NCBI GenBank assembly: GCA_963922205.1
Contig: CAWUHX010000080.1
Coordinates: forward strand, 1,000,814-1,064,813
Length of the DNA: 64,000 nucleotides
Direction: 5' to 3'
DNA from: Romanomermis culicivorax
Taxonomy: Eukaryota; Nematoda; Enoplea; Mermithida; Mermithidae
Of the stretch, positions 21,226 to 33,319 are shown one piece after another (the stretch's first letter is position 1; each line of letters begins with the position of its first letter). The translations under genes and the position numbers were made by a program. The notes under the pieces are model-generated. The model made no database searches and was not told the origin of the DNA. It saw only the letters and a program-made list of their open reading frames with translations.

Positions 21226-22310
21226 ATGATTATCGTCAAATTATTTTTTACTTTATTATTAGTAATAAATGTTGAATCTTCTACTGAATATATTGGATCG
21301 GTGAGTACTGAATTACAGAGAAATCTTATTTTTTCTGCACCAATAATGGAAGGGTCTTGAAATGAAGTACCTTGCTGTAAAGTTTCCATTCCATTCGAAA
21401 GATTTTCCTAACGTTTATGGATCATCCTAACAATAATTGAAATTCGGATTTCAGATGTAGACTATGCTTTGGGAAAACCACAGGGCTTGAAGGTCTTGGA
21501 ATTTTATGAGATGGAGTTTCGTCGATTTTTCATGGTGAAACATGGTTTGCCAAAGTCGATAGTTTCTTTGTGAAATTTTTTTATAAATTCTTCACAGGAG
21601 GTTTTCTATTATTGTCATGCTAGATGAACATGACGCAACCATAAAAATCTGAGTGAATTAGTTTTCTTGAATTCATGTACTGCATTTTCAAATCTGTGCT
21701 TTGGGATAGCTATCTAAGTTTGCATCATTTATTTATTTATTTTTCTATGGATATTGAATATTTATCATGCATAGTTGAGTGAGTATTGCCATAATTATAT
21801 GACAACTTTACCGGACAATACTTACCTGATTCAAACAATTTTTTTTCAAAAGGTAAATATTTAATAATCCAAAGAGGCATGCTTACGTTTTGAATTGATC
21901 ACTCAGCAGTTCTTTTAATTCAAGTATGGCCTAAGAGCTCGACGAACCATGCCGAATGCCTCGGACTCCAAAGTATTTTCTAAAACATAAATCAAAGTCA
22001 ATCTAGCCTGATTCGAAATCTGACTGCTGATTTAAATATCCACTCCGGATGAGAAGCATCGAAACTGAGTATTCAAGGATTTGCTGTTTTCCTCCAATAT
22101 AATCCAGCTTATGGTCGGAATATCTAATAATTGTCTATTTTCACTTTTCAGGTCACAATGAAACCAGAGAACATGTGGTGCAGTGAGCAGAACAACTCTT
22201 GCACTGAGGCAAAACATTGTTGTTTCACGAGATTTAACGCCCCGTGTTTGTGCTGGAGAGGACCAGGCCGATGCTGCCACACTTTTGCTTTCGCTTCATT
22301 CAGACGATGA
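21226..22310 (+). CDS. Small secreted cysteine-rich peptide, cystine-knot-like, two exons
   Basis: Exon 1 (21226-21300, ATG, 25 codons) encodes a classic signal peptide and ends phase 0 at a GTGAGT donor. Exon 2 (22152-22310) starts after a cttttcag acceptor in the same phase and encodes 52 residues with eight cysteines spaced C-x6-C-x5-CC-x7-C-x-C-x6-CC, then stops. AATAAA is at 22400-22405. The spacing is that of inhibitor-cystine-knot peptides, which occur as toxins, antimicrobial peptides and protease or channel ligands. No function can be assigned from sequence alone. The joining of the two exons is inferred from phase and order; the 851-bp intron could hide another exon. Confidence 0.6.
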
Positions 22311-22399
22311 TCAGAAATTCTCCTATGTTGATTTTTCAATTGAGGTTTATTCTCGAAAATGTTAATCTCATTTGCGTCTTTGTTTTTGTTAGAAATCTA

Positions 22400-22405
22400 A
22401 ATAAA
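22400..22405 (+). terminator. Poly(A) signal of the cysteine-rich peptide gene
   Basis: AATAAA occurs 90 bp after the stop codon of exon 2. Confidence 0.5.
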
Positions 22406-23880
22406 ATTATTAAATTTTTTTCTCATAAGATACTGAATAGAGATCTTGGTTGTTTTGAGTTTACTATGGACAGTGATATAATATCGATTGAGCTAGTGCT
22501 GAATATCAAATTTCGAGAGAATCACCATTCATGCTATTGAATATTTTCCCTCAACTCAAGCATGAAAAATGAATCATAAATACATTTTTGATTCCCTACA
22601 ACGAATCATGATTGTTCAGAAAATATTTTTTTGTCACTCGAAAGGGTTTTTGAGGCTTGCATGAATATATGCTGATATTCACACTCCTTATCCCAGAGCT
22701 AGTCTGTTTTTTAGATTCTTCTAAATGTTAAAACTCATATTGTTTCATATTTTTAAAGTCTTGTGCTAACCCACGTATTACTGAAAACTGGCGAGAAACC
22801 CCAATTAAACTTCAACAACTTTTCAGCATGAAGTGGTCTATATTCTGATAAATGAAATAGCTCATTTTCAAAAAAGCATCATAGGTAATAGTCTTTCAAT
22901 CACCTCGACATGTAAGGCTCAGTTTGTCTGAAAGTTTATTCATTTTGGAATATCTAAAAATTTCAGATGGTGCAAAATCTAGTATTCTGGATTGACAACT
23001 GTGTTACACTACTGAATAGGTATACACTTTATTCTAAACATGTCACTTTATGGGATTTACATTTGAATAGTACATAATTATTTGCTTCTCGATAAGAGTA
23101 AAGACAAAAATCTGACATTATCATCCAATACGTCCCCTAAATTTCCAGCACTCAATTCTGAAATGTTCAACTAAATCCTTGATTTTCAACTATTGAACAA
23201 CAATACAGTTTCCAGTCTGGCACAAATCATACAGGCGGTTGGTGCATTCCATGCTAGCAAGCATGATAATAATCATTCAGGAGTCTAATTCAACTTAATT
23301 ATTAAATTGGACCCCTGAATTTTTCATATTTTTTAACTTGTAAAGCATATACAGCGTGAGGCAACGTGCACCACAAGATTTTTCAACATGTAAGGAACAC
23401 CAGCAAGTGTACCCACCTCCATCCATCAGCCACCCATCCTATCAAAGTGTAATCTTGGATGTGTAAACCAGGAAATACAGAAAAACACGCATTCTTGTAC
23501 ACTCCATGTTCAGTTGTCAGAATAGATTTCGTTTTGGCTCCACTTCCGTTCGGCCCTAAGCCTAAGCCTACGAATTGAACAGATTAATGACAGGCCATAC
23601 GCCGTAGTTCAAATTACTTTGGGGCAGATAGTCATCTTTACACAAATATCAGTTTACACTACGTAGTTCTTGGCTTAGGCTTGTTCTTGTTCATTTATGT
23701 TAATTTTTTTACAAAGTAATGTATACATGTTGTGTCGGAATTGGTCAATCTTCAATAGTATCGCTCGCCTTCAGGGATCATTTCCGCTAACTTATCATAA
23801 ATGAAAATTGATCTACATGATTTTCTGAACAATACGAAGGACAAAATTATTGTTCCGACACTTTTTAAAGAAACAGTAAT
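22406..23880. other. Intergenic, no gene seen
   Basis: AT-rich sequence without recognisable exons, transposon ends or strong repeats. Confidence 0.4.
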
Positions 23881-24237
23881 TTAGCCGAAAAAATTCATAT
23901 TTGAAACTAACCTAGCTAATTTTCCTGGCACATGTGCACGCTTTTTACCAGAAGATGTGCAGCTACTTTTTGTGGCTGAACTTTCCATTGCGTTTGTATG
24001 TGCGACTGTGATCCAATCTTTGAAATTATTGGAATGATTCGCTGTTTTCTGATCATAACCTTCATCATAAGCTTTCCAACAGTTGGAAATAATTGTTAAT
24101 CCAGGTCGAATCCAAGTTTTTACCATTGAAAACCTTGACTGATCCATGTTCACAGCCACTAAAAATCCATAATTCATCCACTGGTTTCCCACAATTGTAC
24201 TTACATTTACTGAATTTAGATTCACCGATCTTTGCAA
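23881..24237 (-). pseudogene. Merlin/IS1595-type transposase relic
   Basis: The frame keeps the signature of the ISXO2-like DDE domain: a GNQW segment, then W-I-R-P-G-L-T-I-I-S-N-C-W-K-A-Y, then NHS and AHTNAMES. The Asp usually found in I-I-S-D is Asn here. There is no ATG start, the first catalytic Asp region is missing and no terminal repeats were found. The domain catalyses cut-and-paste transposition in Merlin elements; this copy is dead. Confidence 0.7.
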
Positions 24238-24373
24238 CCTAAAACTTCTTTTGTCTCAACCATACCATCGAAAATAACCTCTGGACAGAATCTTGACCAG
24301 TCCATTAAAACGATTGATAATTGAATTTCAAGCTCAGGCTAGATAATGGAATTTTTTTACGCAAAGCTTCACA

Positions 24374-25199
24374 TGTCAGAGGGTCAATTCCTCTGACCTT
24401 TGGTCCTCTATTCATTATATTTTTATTTTCTAAAGTTTCTTTGTTGTTAAAGAGGGTCCAATTTTTATAAGTAAACAAACCGATAAAATGGTTTGTGTCA
24501 CACATTTTTGGCCCAAAACAAACAAATGGGTAGTGCGAAAGTTTTGCATACAACAGGCAATATTGATGTCAGTCACACCGTCGCACAGTTTTTATTATTG
24601 GAAAAATTATTATTGAGAGATTTATCGTTTTTCGTGTGGCATTTTATTGGTACGTGGTGGTCAGGAGGAAAACGCGGGTGCCGTCGCCAACTACTATTAT
24701 TGTATTTTCATTTTCCGACGTTGTGTTGGCCCTGCAGCTAAGAGGCGAACGCAGCCTAAGAATTTACGGCGATCATTTTGGCAAAGAAGTCCTGTGAGTT
24801 GTTATTGGAGACAGGTAGATCTGTCTCAACTTTCTTTGAGCAGTTTCAGTTTCAGTTTCAGTATCTCAGAGGGCGAAGCCGCTTAGGCCGCGGATTAGAT
24901 ATCCTATAACCCCTGTGGCTCTGTGCGCAGGGGTGAAGAAAGGTATCCCGGAGTCAGGGAGCAGTTAGGCATTGGTGTTTTCGTGTTTGGAATTCTTACT
25001 TTTGTATTCTATTAATTCTCACATTTGTATTCTATTGCACTTCCAATTTTATTGGTAATAAATATCTTTGTACATTCAGTCTCAGCTAGGTACTGTAAGA
25101 GCAGAGGTAGTACCGGGTTAGTGCCAGGGGCCCTACTAGATTGGATCTCCCAAGAACGGCAGCTAGGTAGCTGAGGACATACGAGCACTAAATACAACA
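24374..25199 (+). repeat. 5' LTR of decayed Gypsy element (826 bp)
   Basis: It begins TGTCAGAGGG and ends AATACAACA, followed directly by TTGGTGAC as a primer site. The first 450 bp match the LTR at 53097, and the whole length matches 31041-31826 in inverted orientation. A poly(A) signal AATAAA is at 25057-25062. Confidence 0.8.
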
Positions 25200-25207
25200 T
25201 TGGTGAC
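25200..25207 (+). promoter_or_regulatory. Primer binding site candidate
   Basis: TTGGTGAC lies immediately after the LTR end. It shares TGGTGAC with the two other LTR families of the window. Confidence 0.6.
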
Positions 25208-25230
25208 TTGTGCAGCTACGAAGGTAAAGT

Positions 25231-27336
25231 ATGAAGAAAGCGTCAAAGCCAAAATTAACTGTATATAAACAAACGGTGAGGCAGCCAAAGCTAACTTCGT
25301 TGCCACCCGAGTTAACAAGAGAAGACAATGCTGAACGAATGGCAAATATGGAAGAAACAATGGAGTAGGTGGCAAAGAAATTTGCGAATTTACCAGATGA
25401 TAGTGATCAAAATCGAACCGTGGATGCAGACATGCAGGATTATGTGGACCAGATGGCACAGACGTCCTCGGGTTCATCGTCACTTGAGAAAATTGGTATA
25501 GCATTCGAAACGAATTTGATATCGACTTACAATCCACGATTGATGCTGACAATACCAGAAATTGATGCAGAGATAGACCTCGAAACAAAAATGAGGAACG
25601 AAACTGAAAGACTAAAGAAAGGAAATATTCAGGATGTAGCCACTCTGGCCATCCTTGAATCAATGCAAAGAACCATGGATAAATCGACAAATGCCGCAAA
25701 TATAGAATGAACAAAGGCAGCTTTGAGAGAACAGGAGATACTCAAGCAACTCATTAAAGAAAGAGTGGAATGCAAATTGTTGGAGGAAAGATTCCGAGAA
25801 CAGAAACAATGAAAGGCGAAAAAGATCATGGAGGAAGTAGAGAAACAAATGTGAGAGCTCATGAAGAAAATGGACAGGAAATCGGAAGATCGAATGGTAA
25901 TTCATGAAGATATAGGAATGCTACCATCTGAGTCAGTCAAGGACCACTTAGACTGAAGCCTTGTAAGGAAAATAAATTGGTTGGAAAACCATTTCACCGA
26001 GGCTCAGAATGCCCTACAGAGAAATATGGAGGAAGAAACGCCAACAACATCATGGAATCCCATAAGAGAGCAACCTATAGCAGAAAGTATTCCTCAAAAT
26101 TGACAAGAATATGGACGGTATCATGAAGACCCGGAAAAAAGAATGAAGATAATCCTGAATTGAATGAAAAACAAGGAAATATCCAATAAAATGGAAGCTG
26201 CCGAGATACTTAATTTTTTCGCATGTTTGGAAGGTACATTCAAACCTGAAGACATGGAGGATTTAAGAATTGAAGTACTCTGGCGTTGCTGCGATTTCGA
26301 AACTTTGACATATGTGGATAAAAACCGTATCTACGAAGAAGAAAGGCCAGTGTCATCCGAATGGTTGCCCCTAAAATGGACACTCCTGCACTCAGAAGGG
26401 AGTTACATGATATGAAGAAACAAAAAGGGGAAAGTACAAAAGACTTTTTGCGATGGATAAAAACATAATGTTCATTTATTGAATTATGAAGAAACCGAAA
26501 ACAAAAGAAACTGAATAGCTATTGAAATGTATTTTCACAAAGCTCCCATATACATCCAAACCCGAATGGAGGGTCGGCTTCAAAAATTCAAAAATATGGC
26601 CTCTTTGGCAGAATTTGTAAATAAGTTGAAAGCCGATACGACGGCCTGGAAGGAGTTTAGTGAGGATCAGGAAGACGGTGAAGAGGACCAGTTGAACCGA
26701 GTCTATGAAAATAGAAGATTTAATAATTTACAAATTCGTCAGCAGGATAGCAGTACTAGTCAACCGCAACAAATTCCACGGCCTCAGCCAATCTTTCCAC
26801 CGCCACCAGCATTTCAAGCTCCCTTATCTCAACAGGATATCATGAAAATGGTCAATGATGCAATTAGGAATCAGGGCCCTCCAGCTCTTAATCCTTGGGG
26901 AGTCAACAATAATAACAATAATGTGCCATATAATAGTTTACTGGATAGAGTTTTGGGAAACCCATATCGTTGACCATATTGCTCATATCATAAATCGAAT
27001 AGCCACTCATCCGAGAATTGTTTCATTCTCCGACCTAAATTCATTCAACCAACAGACCAGGGGAGGTTGTGGAATCATGGTAACAATATGTATAATCGAA
27101 ATTTTGATCATCGGAGTGGTTTTGTAAATCATGGACAAGCCAAATTTGGTAATTTTGGGCAACCACTACCATACAACAATAGTATGGAACAAAATCCAAA
27201 TGTGGCTTATTATTATGGGCAAAGCAATGTTTCACAGCCACCGCCAAATATCCCACTGCCAAGGACAGCACCATGGGCAAATAATCCTCCAAACAACTCC
27301 ATAAATGTAATAAACTCGCAGGAGGCTAAAAAATAA
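25231..27336 (+). pseudogene. gag pseudogene of Gypsy element
   Basis: An ATG at 25231 opens a frame broken by a TAG at 25366 and many later stops. Fragments at 25369-25710, 26164-26415, 26527-26973 and 27067-27336 are successive parts of one ancestral Gag. Just after a stop near 26971 a CX2HX4HX4C knuckle (C-S-Y-H...C) is preserved, the same CHHC variant as in the element at 54283. It would have formed the particle; it is no longer translatable as one protein. Confidence 0.75.
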
Positions 27337-27499
27337 GATCAGCCAGAAATTATAGCCTTCGATGGAGTTCTAATCGAAAACTATGAGCTAAATTTGGCAA
27401 ATATTATCAATTCTACTTCGGAAGCGAAACCTAGACTCCCCAATGATAATGAACATCTATTTTTGGAAAATTTTCACAAATGTCAACCACTATTAATTC

Positions 27500-30400
27500 C
27501 TGTTAAAATACGTTGAGAGGAATTTAAAGCCGTAATCGATACGGGAGCACAGTCCAGCTTCATGAGGACAGATACAGCATCAAGACTACTGAATACACCA
27601 AAGACAAAGTTCCCCATCTTAAATTCAGTAGTAACAGCTGTAGGAAAATGAGTAACAACATATGGCCCTACATTTATCTACGTCGGAACCAGTTTTGGGA
27701 ATTTTCTTGCTAGGTTCGCATTACTAAACAACCTGAACGAAGGTATTATATTGGGCCTAGATTTTCTAACCCATCCTAGTATACAGGCGTCTATTGATTT
27801 TCGAAAAGGCCACATACACCTAGCGAACGTAGAAAGACAAATTATTAGTGAAACACTATTTGACGACGCGCAAATACCACCACGGCTGCCAATTCTAAAT
27901 AAGCAGTGGTTTTAGATGATGTACTTATACAGGAGGAAGTTAAGGATGAAGAACCACCTGAACTAGAAAGCGACGACAAACAAGAACAAGTCATGCAAAT
28001 AACCGAAATGGATGAGGAAACTTTTATATGGACAAAATCCAGGACATATATACCTCCAAATACCACTTCTTTTGTCCAAGCTGTGGTTTGGCCACAGAAG
28101 GATTGGACAAAAGGTCCTATAGTGGTAGAAGAAATGGGAAAGGATACCTTATTTGACATTGATGCCTCAATTGTGGACGCAAAAGATAACAATTTTCAAA
28201 TCCTACTTATAAATGAAACGAATAAGGAGATAAAGCAGCGTAGTAACAAGCTAATAGCGAAATCGAAAACAAAATTTTTGGGACCCGAGTTTGATGAAAA
28301 AATCCACCAACTTCAGACTGAGCCTCAGCTTCAACAGTAGAGCCAGGGGGAATTCATCAAAATTGTGACGCAGCTGGTAAAAGAGTCAAGTATTGATAGA
28401 GAAGGGCAACAGCAACTTATGAATGTCCTACTCAAACATAGGCATGCATTCAGTATGAAAAATGACCCTATAACCATGATCCACGAGGCTGAGAACAAAA
28501 TCGATACAGGAGACGCATTGCCAGTTCAAAAGCACTACTGGAGAGCTCCTATAATGCAAAGCGACATCATCCGGGAACATGTAAAAGATATGATGGAAAA
28601 AGGCGTCATCGAGCCCTCTAGAAGCCCTTGGGCTGCACCATTGTTTTAGTGGGCAAAAAAGATGGCACCTGGAGACCAGTGGTCGACTATAGAGGAATCA
28701 ACCAAGTGACAAAAGATGATAAGTTCCTGATACCATGAATTGACGACTATTTAGATGTGTTGGGAGGTGCAAGATACTTATCGGCTTTGGATTTAAAGTT
28801 GGGGTATTGGCAGGTGCTGATACACCCGGATTCGAAAGAAAAGACAACATTTATATGCCAAGATGGACTTTTCCAATTCAAAGTAATGCCATTCGGACTT
28901 AAGAATGCTCCCGCAGAATTTCAGCGTCTCATGGAGCAAATTCTATATCCATACATATGGAAAATATGCTTAGTATATATTGATGACGCAATAATTTTTT
29001 TCAAGACCATCAAGGAGCATTTGGTAAATCTGGAAACCATATTTCGATGTTTGGCAAATGCAAATCTGACATTGAAACCTGACAAGTGTTCCTTTATGCC
29101 AGCCAGAGTAAAATTTTTAGGCCACATATTGGACAAAAACGGCATGTCAGTTGACCCACAAAAAATAGAGGCAGTTAAAAATTTGGAAGTGCCTAAAGCT
29201 ATCAAGCAGCTGCAGAAGTTCTTGGGATTAGTACAATGGTCAAAGCGTTTCATACATAATTTAGCTTTCATCGCCCAACTTCTATTTAAAGCTCTTGTAA
29301 AGAAAAACAGTAAGGAGGAATTTGAACTCTCACAAGAACAGTTAGCGGCTTCTGAAGGTGTAAAAAATGCCCTAATGACAGCACCTTTCCTTGGATATCC
29401 AGTATTGGATGGATCAGCAAGATTCGTCATTCAAACTGAGGCTTGGAGGATGGCAGTAGGTGCGATTTTGTACCAGGAAACACAAAACGATCACTGGACA
29501 ATAGCTTATTGGAGTAGAGTTTTGAACGATGGGGAAACAAGATACTCAACAACGGAAAAGGAATGTCTAGCAGTAGTCTACATGTTCAAGCAATATCAAC
29601 ATTATGTTATGGGGTTTAGGGTCACAGTTAGAACAGACCATAAACCACTAATGTGGCTGTCCATGGAAAAGCAGCAGAACCAAAGATTGTTGAAATGGGC
29701 GTTATATCTGGGACAATTCAATTATACACTTGAACATGTGGCTGGATGCGAGAATGCTTTCGCGGACTTTCTATCAAGATCAGATGAGAAAGATAAACCA
29801 AGAAGCCGAAATCGAGAAGGTAACAAAGAAAAAGTGGATGAAAAAGCGAAGACAGAAGCTGAATGCACGGCAGTAATGCGAGCCATGACAAGGCAAATGA
29901 TTGAACCCGAGACTCAAGAAACATTCATTGATCCCCCACCACTGATGCAAAAGGAAAAAGATCAAATACCGGTGGAAGCGAAAAGAGAATCCGAACTATT
30001 TTCCCTCAACCTGGTAAGAAAGCAACAACAAATGGATTCAAAATTAGCTGATTTCAAGAATATTGTGGAAAATAGCTCAAGAAAGTACTTCAACAGTTTT
30101 CATCTGGAAAATGATATATTGTATCGAGAAAATATTCATGGGAAAAATCAGCTGGTGATCCCTACAAAACTTAGATACCTGGTTTTGCACCAATATCACG
30201 GTAACACATTAATGGGACACCAAGGTATAGATTGAATCATTGCCGCAATCGGAAATAAGTATTGGTGGTCCAATATGGATGACGATATTATCAAATGGAT
30301 AAAATCCTGCATCATATGCCAACTGTGCTGCCCGATAACAAACCCAGTTCAACCCTTGAACCCTATACCCGTTTCCTACCCATGGGAAATAGTAGCTACA

Positions 30401-31056
30401 GATGTGGTCAGCTTTCGCCTCTACGGGAAAAAAGACCCTATGTAATCATATTTATGGATTATTTCACTAAGTGGGTCGAAGCCAAATGTATACCAGACCA
30501 AAAGGCCAACACAATAGTGAAAGCATTCATGGAAAAAGTTATCTACACCCACGAAACACCGAAACATCTGCTCAGCAATCAGGGCTCAGCATATATGTCT
30601 CAATTGATGATGGATGTTTGCGACCTTCTAAAAATCAAGAAAATAAACACGACACCATACCACCCACAATGCAATGGTATGGTGGAAAGATTTAACCAAA
30701 CCTTAATCGAACAAATAAGGAGGGTGGCAATAACCAATCCAGATGATTGGCCTCATTATCTGGAGCAAATTTTATTTGCCTATCGAGTTATGCCCCATAA
30801 AACCACGAAAAATTCGCCACACAGTTTGTTGTACGGCCATGAGGCAAGATTTCAATTTGATAATGAAATTGCGCAGCTGATAATTATGCAGAACAATTAT
30901 GACACATATAAATACATGTTAACGGAACACCTCCTTAACACGAACTAATCCATAAATGAAAATCATAAAAAAGCGGCGGCCGAACGAAAATTACAGTATG
31001 ATAAGAAGGCTCGCGAGAAAACATTCCAAATTGGTGATATTGTGCTCTACCAAAAG
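27500..31056 (+). pseudogene. pol pseudogene (protease, RT, RNase H, integrase)
   Basis: The protease active site I-D-T-G-A lies at about 27537. RT spans about 28400-29300 with the VYIDD catalytic motif near 28972; a frameshift near 28645 and a stop at about 28737 interrupt its N-terminal part. RNase H follows at about 29420-29800, where the first catalytic Asp of the QTDAS motif is Glu. Integrase runs from about 30180: its zinc domain is cut by a stop at 30235, and the second catalytic Asp is Asn in the SNQGS motif. The frame ends at the inverted LTR, shortly after the GDIVLY segment. All enzymes are therefore inactive. Confidence 0.8.
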
Positions 31057-31826
31057 GAAATTTGGCTACCTGGATGTTGTTCTTGGGAGATCCAATATGG
31101 TACCGCCCCTGATGCTAACCCGGCAAGAATACTCAGAGACCCTAACTGCCTACCGTACTTAGCTAAAGATGTGTTACAAAAGGAGGTTATTATTAAAGAA
31201 GAACTAACGAACAATAACAAAATGTAAGTTGTAAGTACGAAATACCACACGATCACTACCACCTCCGCCTAGCCCTGCACACAGAGTAACAGGTATCTAG
31301 GGTCATTTACACGAGCCCCACTCCAGCTCGTCCCTATGGGAACTACTCGTCCCTACGGGAACTACTCCGGCACACTCCAACCCTACGGGAACTACTCCGG
31401 CACACTCCAGATCAAGCTGCCTCTGGAAACAAACACTCACTGTATCCATAAACGAAAACTAATGCCAAACTTTTCTTCTACCGGCGAGGGACGCCACACA
31501 CAATTATCCAAAACAATAGGTAAATAAAAACGAAACGTTAGCTTCAAAAAATGGTCACCCCGACGTGCCTTCTCCCCGCAAAAAATATCAATAATAATCA
31601 CAATAATGAAAAATCGCACCGCGCAGTGCCAAACATTGACAACCAACGTCTATGCAAAAACCCACACCATACATTTGTTTTTTGACCAAAATATTGTAAC
31701 ACAAACCGTTTTGCAAGTTTTGTTTACTTAATAAAAAGTGAACTTACTTCAACAACAAAGAACTCTTGTAAATGAAAAAGGATATTAATTAGAGGACCAA
31801 AGGTCAAAGGAATTGACCCTCTGGCA
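31041..31826 (-). repeat. LTR in inverted orientation
   Basis: Read on the minus strand it starts TGCCAGAGGGTC at 31826 and matches 24374-25199 over most of its length at moderate identity. Shared blocks include gtcctct near the start, caaagaac and TTCTTGGGAGATCC near the end. The junction with the integrase frame is near 31041-31065; gtgctc occurs in both integrase and LTR at the junction and may be a microhomology. Confidence 0.75.
31332..31412 (+). repeat. Minisatellite inside the inverted LTR
   Basis: A CCCTACGGGAACTACTC core recurs three to four times, with a full unit of about 30 bp in the last two repeats. It is not present in the other LTR copies. Confidence 0.7.
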
Positions 31827-33168
31827 TACATTAATTTGATTGAAATTTTATGACAGTGTGTTGAACATTAATGGCTACAGAAATGAAGAAAAAAATTCTG
31901 CAGCATCCTATGTGAATGTGGCCAGGTTGGGCTCCAAATGACTTTTTCACTTTATTCCGAGTTATTTTTTGACACTTTATAGCAACATAAATAATGTGAA
32001 GAAGAGGATTGAAATTTTTTTTCATGTTTGAGTATAGGTCGTTGTGTTATGCATGTAATGAATGTTTGGCTATAGGGGAACGCCTTTTCTGAGCTGGGAT
32101 ATTTCGAAGCACGTATACAGACTCAAAAATGTCAGAAAATGTAAAAATTCTGAACTTTAGAGTACTGTAGCTACTCGAATTTTGACTTTTATGCAAAATG
32201 AATGTTGCCACGATACTAAGCGTGTAAAACTAATCAAAATATCTCATTATTCAGATGTTACTAATTTTCACTCCTAGAAATTGTCTCTTAAATACAATTG
32301 TACAATGTCATTATTATTGAAACTTATGCCTTTAAAAGTTTGGAAGAATAAAAATTAGCGTGCCTAAGGTCTCGGTGAAAATCTCCACGTTATAGGCTGC
32401 TCTAATTTTTCTGAAAAAGCTGCCTCAGAGATTCCAAGAAAAAAATTCTTTCATTAATGAAGACGAACCTAATGTGAAGTTTTCTGCAGAAAACCGAAAT
32501 TCTGACTCGTAATTCTATAAAGGAATTATGAAATTTTACTGAATTAGGTTTCAAGAATGAAAACAATTTTTTTTCCAAATTCCATATGATGCAGTGTATT
32601 TACTGTTGTTTGATCAAGTTATCTCGGCCAGGCACAAATATTGATTTGATGCAACATAATTTCAACTAAACAGACAATGCTCATCTGGAAAAAACTTTTA
32701 TTCCATGAATGAATTTGAAAATTTGAGCTTATACCCGCCGAGGTTTAGGATCAATGGACCTCACGACAACAATTATCAGCATCACATTTCCGGAGAATCC
32801 ACGAACTTGACGGACAATGCTTGCCATGATTAGTTCGAACACACTTTAGGCTCCTCGGCTGAAAAGAAGGAAGCAGGATATATATAATGTCTCTTAGCGA
32901 CTCATGATTTTTTTTAACCCTGCAATGCAAATCTTCCGAATTGAAGAGTCTGCAGCCACCAAAATTGCCCCTGATTGGTCAAACAGAAATTCTCAAATGG
33001 TAGAATATAGCAACATAATTCAAAAACGCTGTAGAAAAGTTTGAGTTAAAAATATACAAAGGAGAAGCTCAAAACGTGTATTTTTCAGAGATTGTGTATA
33101 TAACAGGTTTTTGTTTTATTCGTTTTTAGATAAGCCGTTAAAGAGTGTTTTTTTTAAAGAATGTTTAA
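31827..33168. repeat. Left part of a segmental duplication (copy 1)
   Basis: From about 32240 onward this aligns with 44860-45680, sharing blocks such as gttatctcggccaggca and ttccatgaatgaatttgaaaa. No gene seen. 31827-32240 shows nothing recognisable. Confidence 0.6.
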
Positions 33169-33319
33169 TACGAGGGGTGATCAAGTGAAGTATAGCTTTT
33201 TTAATAAAAACTTTTATATTGTTACATTGTACTATCTCCTGAATGATAACATCTGAAGTTTCTTTTTGATTTCTCAGTTATCAGCTGAGTTGTATGAGTT
33301 AGATTCGAATTTTTTTAGA

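Larger units (their letters stand above)
24374..31826 (+). mobile_element. Decayed Gypsy element with inverted LTR at its 3' end
   Basis: A 5' LTR, primer site, gag, protease, RT, RNase H and integrase remnants lie in the expected order on the plus strand, but the LTR at the right end is in reverse orientation. The flanks (caca before, taca after) are not a convincing target duplication. Either two elements met head to head and a segment was lost, or the 3' end was rearranged. It is related at protein level to the intact element at 53097. Confidence 0.75.

Noticed and set aside
21454..21568. Possible internal exon of the cysteine-rich peptide gene
   Set aside because: It has acceptor and donor-like ends, but phase 0 from exon 1 gives an immediate stop, and it has no cysteines.
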